DNA of 9,397 nt, taken from contig CANRBO010000043.1 in assembly GCA_947628885.1 (NCBI GenBank), positions 1 through 9,397 of the forward strand. The letters are read 5' to 3'. Of the stretch, positions 6,002 through 9,397 are shown piece by piece (the stretch's first letter is position 1; every line of letters starts with the position of its first letter). The notes under the pieces were generated by a model. It saw only the letters and a program-made list of their open reading frames with translations. It ran no database searches and was not told the DNA's origin. Source of the stretch: an uncultured Clostridia bacterium. Its GTDB lineage: Bacteria; Bacillota; Clostridia; TANB77; CAG-508. A program made the translations under genes and the position numbers.

Positions 6002-6574
6002 TTATTGCTCATTTTTTACTTCAATTGTTTGCATATAATTTATGAATTTAACAAATGGTTTTAATAATCTATTATTTTTATCTTTCAAGTTTCTGTGTTC
6101 CAATAATACTAAAGCATCATCTGGCTTAAATCCAGCTCTTTCAGGTCTATCAAGGAGCATACCTCCGAATTGGTCGACTAATTCTAATAAATCACTTTCC
6201 GGATCTCTATTTTCAGTAATTGTATATCTATTTACTCCTTCGCAAATTCTACAAAATCTTTCGTCAAATCCTAGTTTTGCAAGATATTCTGCTCCTCTTT
6301 TCGCATAGTTTCTTATTTCTTCCAAACTTGTTGAATTTTCGATTTTTTGACAGTCACATAATAATCTTGCTGTAATAACTAGATTATCGTCAATTTCAAA
6401 CTTTGGATAAAATCTATGCAAATATTCTAAAAATAATTTTGCTAGAAGTGTCTTAAAAATAACTGAATTATCATAATATATTCCAGCTCTTTTCTTTAGA
6501 TAATACATTATTTCTAATTTTTTACTCCAGTCTTTTTCACCCAAAATAAAATCTGCAAAACTTTCGTCTCCCAT
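6002..6574 (-). CDS. Degenerate HD/HD-GYP-like domain protein
   Basis: The protein has 190 residues and no membrane segments. Residues 60-160 resemble an HD-GYP phosphohydrolase domain in order and spacing. LVITARLLCDCQKIE (65-79) matches the LLHDIGKI metal motif with Cys73 in place of His and Asp74 kept. RGAEYLAKLGF (93-103) matches the following GAEIL helix. LLELVDQFGGMLLDRPERAGF (129-149) matches VADVYDALTSDRPYR, keeping Asp134 and Asp142-Arg143-Pro144. The HHE-like ligands expected near residues 112-117 read EGVNRY. The metal site therefore looks broken, suggesting a non-catalytic scaffold or nucleotide sensor. This resemblance was judged by eye. AGGAAGGA lies about 11 nt before the ATG, a promoter lies upstream, and the 5511-5987 gene follows in the same unit. 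Confidence 0.65.
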   Translation of the reverse strand: MGDESFADFILGEKDWSKKLEIMYYLKKRAGIYYDNSVIFKTLLAKLFLEYLHRFYPKFEIDDNLVITARLLCDCQKIENSTSLEEIRNYAKRGAEYLAKLGFDERFCRICEGVNRYTITENRDPESDLLELVDQFGGMLLDRPERAGFKPDDALVLLEHRNLKDKNNRLLKPFVKFINYMQTIEVKNEQ

Positions 6575-6664
6575 TAAATCTTTCGTTCCTTCCTAGGCTT
6601 ACTCAGAAAGCTACTAGAATTAAAGCTATCTCTCCTTAAATTTTTGCCTTAATTAATTTATTTA

Positions 6665-6693
6665 ATTATATTCTATAAATTAATATGTTTCAA
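6665..6693 (-). promoter_or_regulatory. Strong sigma-A-type promoter for the 6574-5511 unit
   Basis: TTGAAA (6688-6693) and a perfect TATAAT (6665-6670) are separated by 17 nt on the minus strand, in the 152-nt gap after tmcAL. The leader is about 85 nt and contains the 7-nt direct repeat AGCTTTA/AGCTTTC. I see no clear terminator for tmcAL before this promoter, so some readthrough is likely. Confidence 0.7.
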
Positions 6694-6726
6694 TAATTAT
6701 ATTTAAAAATTAATCATATTGTAATA

Positions 6727-7950
6727 TTATTGTAACATAAGTAATCCTTGAGTATAATCTAAATTGGCTTGAGATTTGCCTTTATAGCCAAGTGTATACA
6801 CATCAGTTGCACGTTTGTCTATTTCAAGCATCTTTTCATAGTTTTTATTTGTATTATCATTTTCAAATTTTTTTACAGAAGTTATTACATTTGCATTAAT
6901 TTTAGGTAATAATTTTTTTCCATTTTCATTTAATCCTAATACTCGTATGTATGGATTAATATTTTTAGACATTTCAATATCAGACTTCGTTATTCCTAAA
7001 ATTGCATACATTAGAATTCTTTGAATCTTCGTTTGTGTATACCTTTTGGACTTTATTAATCTAATCAGTTCTTCTAAATTGTTAGTTTTCTGTGCACTCT
7101 CTTTAATTAAATTTTCCAATCCTTCTGATACTTCAGGAATATTTGCAATTTCTTTAATATCCATTGTTCGTAATTTATAAAATATTTCTTTTGAAAATTC
7201 ATTTAAATCTGTAATTATTGAGCCATTTTCAATATTTTCTTTTAAAATCTCAAATGTACTACTTGGAACTACTTTTGAAATATCATCTATTCTTTTTTCT
7301 TTTAATAATTGTCTTATTCCTGTTGCACTAACATATTGACCAATTATATCTTTGCTATTATATGAAGTATGTTTTCTTTGAATCCCAATTGGAATAATCT
7401 TACTTTTTAGCTTTTTCAAAGCTTTTATATATTCAATAGCTAAAATATTGTTCGATCCATTTACAATTTCTTTAATCTTAACTTCATTATCTTTTTCGAA
7501 AAAATTAATAATTGCATTTTGTCTTGCCAATGGATATGATATGCCTTTTCCTAGCTCTAATTTCAATTTTTCTTGATACTCCTTTGGTTCTTGGCATAGA
7601 AGTTCGGATATTTTTTCAATATCATTAATATTCTCTGCTTCCGTTCCAAATGATACAAAGTCCACTCCAACACTATTTAATATTTTGATTGCTCCTTCAG
7701 CAAAATTTTCTGCACTTGACAAATTATATACAGTTGGAAGTTCAATCACTAAATCTACACCTGATTTTAAAGCCATTTTAGCCTTTTCCCATTTATTTAT
7801 AATTGATGTATCTCCCCTTTGTGTAAAATTGCCGCTAATGACTGCAACAACTACATTTGCACCTGTTTGTTTTTTTGATTCTTGTATATGATATAAGTGT
7901 CCATTGTGAAATGGATTATATTCTGCTACTATTCCTAATATTTTTGACAT
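6727..7950 (-). CDS. tmcAL: tRNA(Met) cytidine acetate ligase TmcAL
   Basis: TmcAL (formerly YlbM/DUF795) uses acetate and ATP to acetylate C34 in the anticodon of elongator tRNA-Met, giving N4-acetylcytidine. The 407-residue length is normal. An N-terminal nucleotidyltransferase-like fold carries EYNPFHNGH (10-18, with the HxGH nucleotide-binding motif), SGNFTQRGD (39-47), VIELPTVYNLSSAENFAEGAI (68-88) and FGTE (101-104). The C-terminal helical part has YTQTKIQRILMYAILG, typical of the family. The ATG at 7950 matches the conserved N-terminus MSKILGIVAEYNPFHNGH. The frame extends upstream to a TTG at 7999-8001, but that overlaps the SD and encodes an unconserved leader, so I reject it. The only good SD is 41 nt away, across a hairpin (separate entry). 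It lies downstream of the pRiA4b-like gene on the same strand. Confidence 0.95.
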   Translation of the reverse strand: MSKILGIVAEYNPFHNGHLYHIQESKKQTGANVVVAVISGNFTQRGDTSIINKWEKAKMALKSGVDLVIELPTVYNLSSAENFAEGAIKILNSVGVDFVSFGTEAENINDIEKISELLCQEPKEYQEKLKLELGKGISYPLARQNAIINFFEKDNEVKIKEIVNGSNNILAIEYIKALKKLKSKIIPIGIQRKHTSYNSKDIIGQYVSATGIRQLLKEKRIDDISKVVPSSTFEILKENIENGSIITDLNEFSKEIFYKLRTMDIKEIANIPEVSEGLENLIKESAQKTNNLEELIRLIKSKRYTQTKIQRILMYAILGITKSDIEMSKNINPYIRVLGLNENGKKLLPKINANVITSVKKFENDNTNKNYEKMLEIDKRATDVYTLGYKGKSQANLDYTQGLLMLQ

Positions 7951-7958
7951 TTTCGCTT

Positions 7959-7998
7959 GTATGGTGTATTTAAAGCTTAAATAACCATACACTCCTTT
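7959..7998 (-). promoter_or_regulatory. Leader hairpin between the SD and start codon of tmcAL
   Basis: On the minus strand the SD AAAGGAG (7992-7998) is followed after one base by a hairpin. Arms 7984-7990 and 7959-7965 (GTATGGT/ACCATAC) and arms 7977-7983 and 7967-7973 (TATTTAA/TTAAATA) pair perfectly, with one bulged base at 7966 and a 3-nt loop. Eight bases then lead to the ATG at 7950. Folded, the SD-to-ATG distance is about 9 nt; unfolded it is 41. No other SD is near the ATG. A 3-codon frame (ATG GTT ATT TAA from 7988) also starts right after the SD and could be a leader mini-ORF. Confidence 0.65.
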
Positions 7999-8014
7999 CA
8001 ATTTTTATAAGTCA

Positions 8015-8653
8015 TTAATGTGTTATATATAAAAATTCTGCATGTTCTTTATATTTTTCTAATCTCTTATTTATTTCTTCTATATTTACATACTCTCTGT
8101 CATCATACCAATCTGTATATCCATTATTAACCCAGTCTTTCATTGCCTTATATTCTTCATGTTTTTTATCAGCTAATATTTCAAGTAATTCCTCATATCC
8201 CCAAGGTCCACCACAATCTTCTGGTAAGTTTGCCATTTTTGCCTTAATACAAATAGGTTTAATCAATTTTATATCTGTTTCAATTATTTTTTCTATTGTA
8301 ATATCATGAACCCAATTATCACCAAAATCATATATATATTCCATTTTTTTATATTTTTTAAAATATTTATCTATTTTTTCCTTTTTCGCATTTTTTACTT
8401 CACAGTAGCTCCAATCATCTTCTGATCCAGGTAATTCTATTGATATACCTTCTCCATTTAATGTTGCACCCACTTCAAAATTATACAAGTGATATCCACA
8501 CCAATCAAATGCAAGTTGAATAATGGCATTTAATTCATGAAAAGTTATTCCTTCTGGAATTTGTAGTCTTCTCCATACAGGTGGATGTGTATCTCTAATA
8601 CTTACTTTTATTTCATAATATGTATACTTTTTATTATTTGTTTTTTTTTCCAT
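8015..8653 (-). CDS. pRiA4b ORF-3-like family protein
   Basis: The protein has 212 residues. It matches the family first seen as ORF-3 of plasmid pRiA4b, found as a passenger in some insertion elements and as single chromosomal genes; its biochemical role is not established. Motifs in order are YYEIKVSIRDTHPPVWRR (12-29), FHELNAIIQLAFDWCGYHLYNFEV (38-61), YIYDFGDNWVHDI (106-118) and LPEDCGGPWGYEELLEIL (143-160). The sequence is cytoplasmic, with no transmembrane helix. GGAGGT lies 7 nt before the ATG. The start runs straight into nine A (plus-strand T at 8641-8649), a slippage-prone tract at codons 2-5. tmcAL begins downstream, with its SD 16 nt past this stop, so the two are probably cotranscribed. 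No transposase or inverted terminal repeat is nearby, so I do not call it part of a mobile element. Confidence 0.9.
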   Translation of the reverse strand: MEKKTNNKKYTYYEIKVSIRDTHPPVWRRLQIPEGITFHELNAIIQLAFDWCGYHLYNFEVGATLNGEGISIELPGSEDDWSYCEVKNAKKEKIDKYFKKYKKMEYIYDFGDNWVHDITIEKIIETDIKLIKPICIKAKMANLPEDCGGPWGYEELLEILADKKHEEYKAMKDWVNNGYTDWYDDREYVNIEEINKRLEKYKEHAEFLYITH

Positions 8654-8728
8654 TTATAATACCTCCAATATATCTTATATTTTTTAATATGTAATTCATT
8701 TTTAATTATGTTTTTATTTTCTACATAT

Positions 8729-8757
8729 ATTTTATCATTGTATATACAGAAAGACAA
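8729..8757 (-). promoter_or_regulatory. Probable promoter of the pRiA4b-like gene and tmcAL
   Basis: On the minus strand TTGTCT (8752-8757) and TAAAAT (8729-8734) are 17 nt apart. The predicted leader is about 70 nt and contains the AATGAATTACAT element. No terminator separates the two genes downstream, so this promoter probably drives both. Confidence 0.5.
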
Positions 8758-8821
8758 TAGTTATATGCAGATATTTTGCCAAATTGTTTCTGATTTTTCA
8801 CTTTTCATATATATGTATCTC

Positions 8822-8850
8822 TTGAAAATTTATATTTTAGTTGTTATAAT
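8822..8850 (+). promoter_or_regulatory. Sigma-A-type promoter for rnhA
   Basis: TTGAAA (8822-8827), a 17-nt spacer and a perfect TATAAT (8845-8850) point toward rnhA. The predicted start is near 8857, giving a leader of about 43 nt that contains the AATGAATTACAT element. Confidence 0.7.
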
Positions 8851-8899
8851 GTATTTAACTTTTATATAATGAATTACATTGAAAGGAATCGTATTGAAT

Positions 8900-9325
8900 A
8901 TGGAAAAAATAACAATATATACAGACGGAGCATGTTCCGGCAACCCTGGTCCTGGCGGTTGGGCAGCTATATTGATGTTTAAAGAAAATAAAAAAGAAAT
9001 TTTTGGTGGATTAAAAAATACAACCAATAATGTTATGGAGCTTACTGCTGTAATTGAAGGATTAAAAAGCTTGAAATATCCTTGTGAAGTTGACCTTTAT
9101 AGTGATAGTGCTTATGTAGTAAATGCATTCCAACAGGGTTGGATTTATAATTGGCTAAAAAAGAATTGGAAAACAGCTGGTGGAGATGATGTAAAAAATA
9201 AAGAGCTTTGGCAAGAATTATATTCTCTTACTAAAACTCATAAGGTTAATTTTATTAAGGTTAAAGGTCATAGTGATAATGAGTACAACAATAGATGTGA
9301 TGAACTTGCTAGAAGTGCAATATAG
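8900..9325 (+). CDS. rnhA: Ribonuclease HI
   Basis: RNase HI cuts the RNA strand of RNA-DNA hybrids, removing R-loops and helping clear primers. The 141 residues form a complete bacterial type 1 enzyme. The metal-binding carboxylates are Asp9 (YTDGACSGNPGPGG), Glu47 (NNVMELTA), Asp69 (YSDSAYV) and Asp134 (RCDELAR), with the loop histidine His124 (VKGHSDNEYNNRCDELA). The basic handle region is seen in NWLKKNWKTAGG. The conserved IYTDG start and AAAGGA 12 nt upstream favour the ATG at 8900. A TTG at 8894 (6 nt from the SD) would add two residues, and a TTG at 8879 overlaps the SD region. It is the only plus-strand gene, divergent from the pRiA4b-like gene, and is followed by a likely terminator. 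Confidence 0.96.
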   Translation: MEKITIYTDGACSGNPGPGGWAAILMFKENKKEIFGGLKNTTNNVMELTAVIEGLKSLKYPCEVDLYSDSAYVVNAFQQGWIYNWLKKNWKTAGGDDVKNKELWQELYSLTKTHKVNFIKVKGHSDNEYNNRCDELARSAI

Positions 9326-9340
9326 TTTGTTGGATCGGGC

Positions 9341-9363
9341 GTCGTAGTTATCTACAACTTTTT
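9341..9363 (+). terminator. Probable rho-independent terminator of rnhA
   Basis: GTCGTAG and CTACAAC pair except for one C/A mismatch around a TTAT loop, directly followed by TTTTT (9359-9363). It lies 15 nt after the rnhA stop and is in the correct orientation. Confidence 0.6.
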
Positions 9364-9375
9364 CTCTCATTTAAC

Positions 9376-9395
9376 GATTGACACAAATATCAATC
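9376..9395. other. Short inverted repeat with a TTGACA box at the window edge
   Basis: GATTGA and TCAATC flank 8 nt, and TTGACA (9378-9383) lies inside. The -10 box, if any, would fall beyond the window, so this is only a hint of a plus-strand promoter or operator for the next gene. Confidence 0.25.
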
Positions 9396-9397
9396 AA

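Larger units (their letters stand above)
8689..8879. repeat. 12-bp inverted repeat placed in both divergent 5' leaders
   Basis: ATGTAATTCATT (8689-8700) is the exact reverse complement of AATGAATTACAT (8868-8879). As RNA, both divergent transcripts therefore carry AATGAATTACAT in the sense direction, about 36 nt before the ATG at 8653 and about 21 nt before the ATG at 8900. Both predicted promoters lie between the copies. It could be a shared regulator-binding site or RNA element. Confidence 0.6.

Noticed and set aside
6042..6308. Plus-strand reading frame opposite the HD-like gene
   Set aside because: A shadow frame antisense to a gene with a promoter, SD and protein-like sequence.
8015..8653. 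pRiA4b ORF-3-like gene as a sign of an insertion element
   Set aside because: There is no transposase, terminal inverted repeat or target duplication nearby, and many chromosomes carry this family alone.
8830..9027. Minus-strand reading frame overlapping the start of rnhA
   Set aside because: Antisense to the highly conserved N-terminus of RNase HI; no SD or independent support.

Overview
The window looks like a low-GC, Gram-positive Firmicute, most likely a member of the Clostridia. The evidence is strong A+T richness, purine-rich Shine-Dalgarno (SD) sequences close to AAAGGAG, sigma-A-type promoters with 17-nt spacers, mostly TAA stops, and the order endonuclease Q / spoIIM / xerD. That order recalls the yqxK-spoIIM-(fur)-xerD neighbourhood of Bacillus and relatives. 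Every gene is on the minus strand except rnhA at the right end. I read the organism from gene content only; no species call is possible.

Left part (1-2330). A long reading frame of unknown function runs off the left edge (1-930, at least 310 codons) and has a clear promoter. Upstream of it, on the same strand, is a 187-residue two-helix membrane protein (1097-1660). Its DNA is much richer in G+C than its neighbours, which suggests recent acquisition. A gene-poor stretch (1661-2078) follows with several strong inverted repeats, then a tRNA-Leu(UAG) gene with an encoded CCA end and a very good promoter.

Middle part (2330-5293). This holds a XerD-type tyrosine recombinase, a SpoIIM homologue and an endonuclease Q-type DNA repair nuclease. 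The spoIIM frame is intact on both sides of a single in-frame TAA, so it is a nonsense-type pseudogene or a sequence error. The recombinase has lysine where the first catalytic arginine normally stands.

Right part (5511-9397). A two-gene unit of unknown role (6002-6574 then 5511-5987) has a promoter. Its first protein resembles an HD/HD-GYP domain that has lost most metal ligands; the second is an acidic protein with a Q/N-rich tail. Upstream is a probable operon of a pRiA4b ORF-3-like protein and TmcAL, the enzyme that makes N4-acetylcytidine in the tRNA-Met anticodon. The SD and start codon of tmcAL are separated by a hairpin that would bring them to normal spacing. The divergent gene is rnhA (RNase HI), and the shared intergenic region carries a promoter in each direction and the same 12-nt element in both 5' leaders.

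Most of this is core chromosome. The parts most worth checking are the disrupted spoIIM, the tmcAL leader hairpin, the shared leader element at 8689/8868, the degenerate HD protein, the XerD substitution, and the structured gap beside the tRNA. I found no CRISPR array, recognisable insertion sequence or complete prophage.
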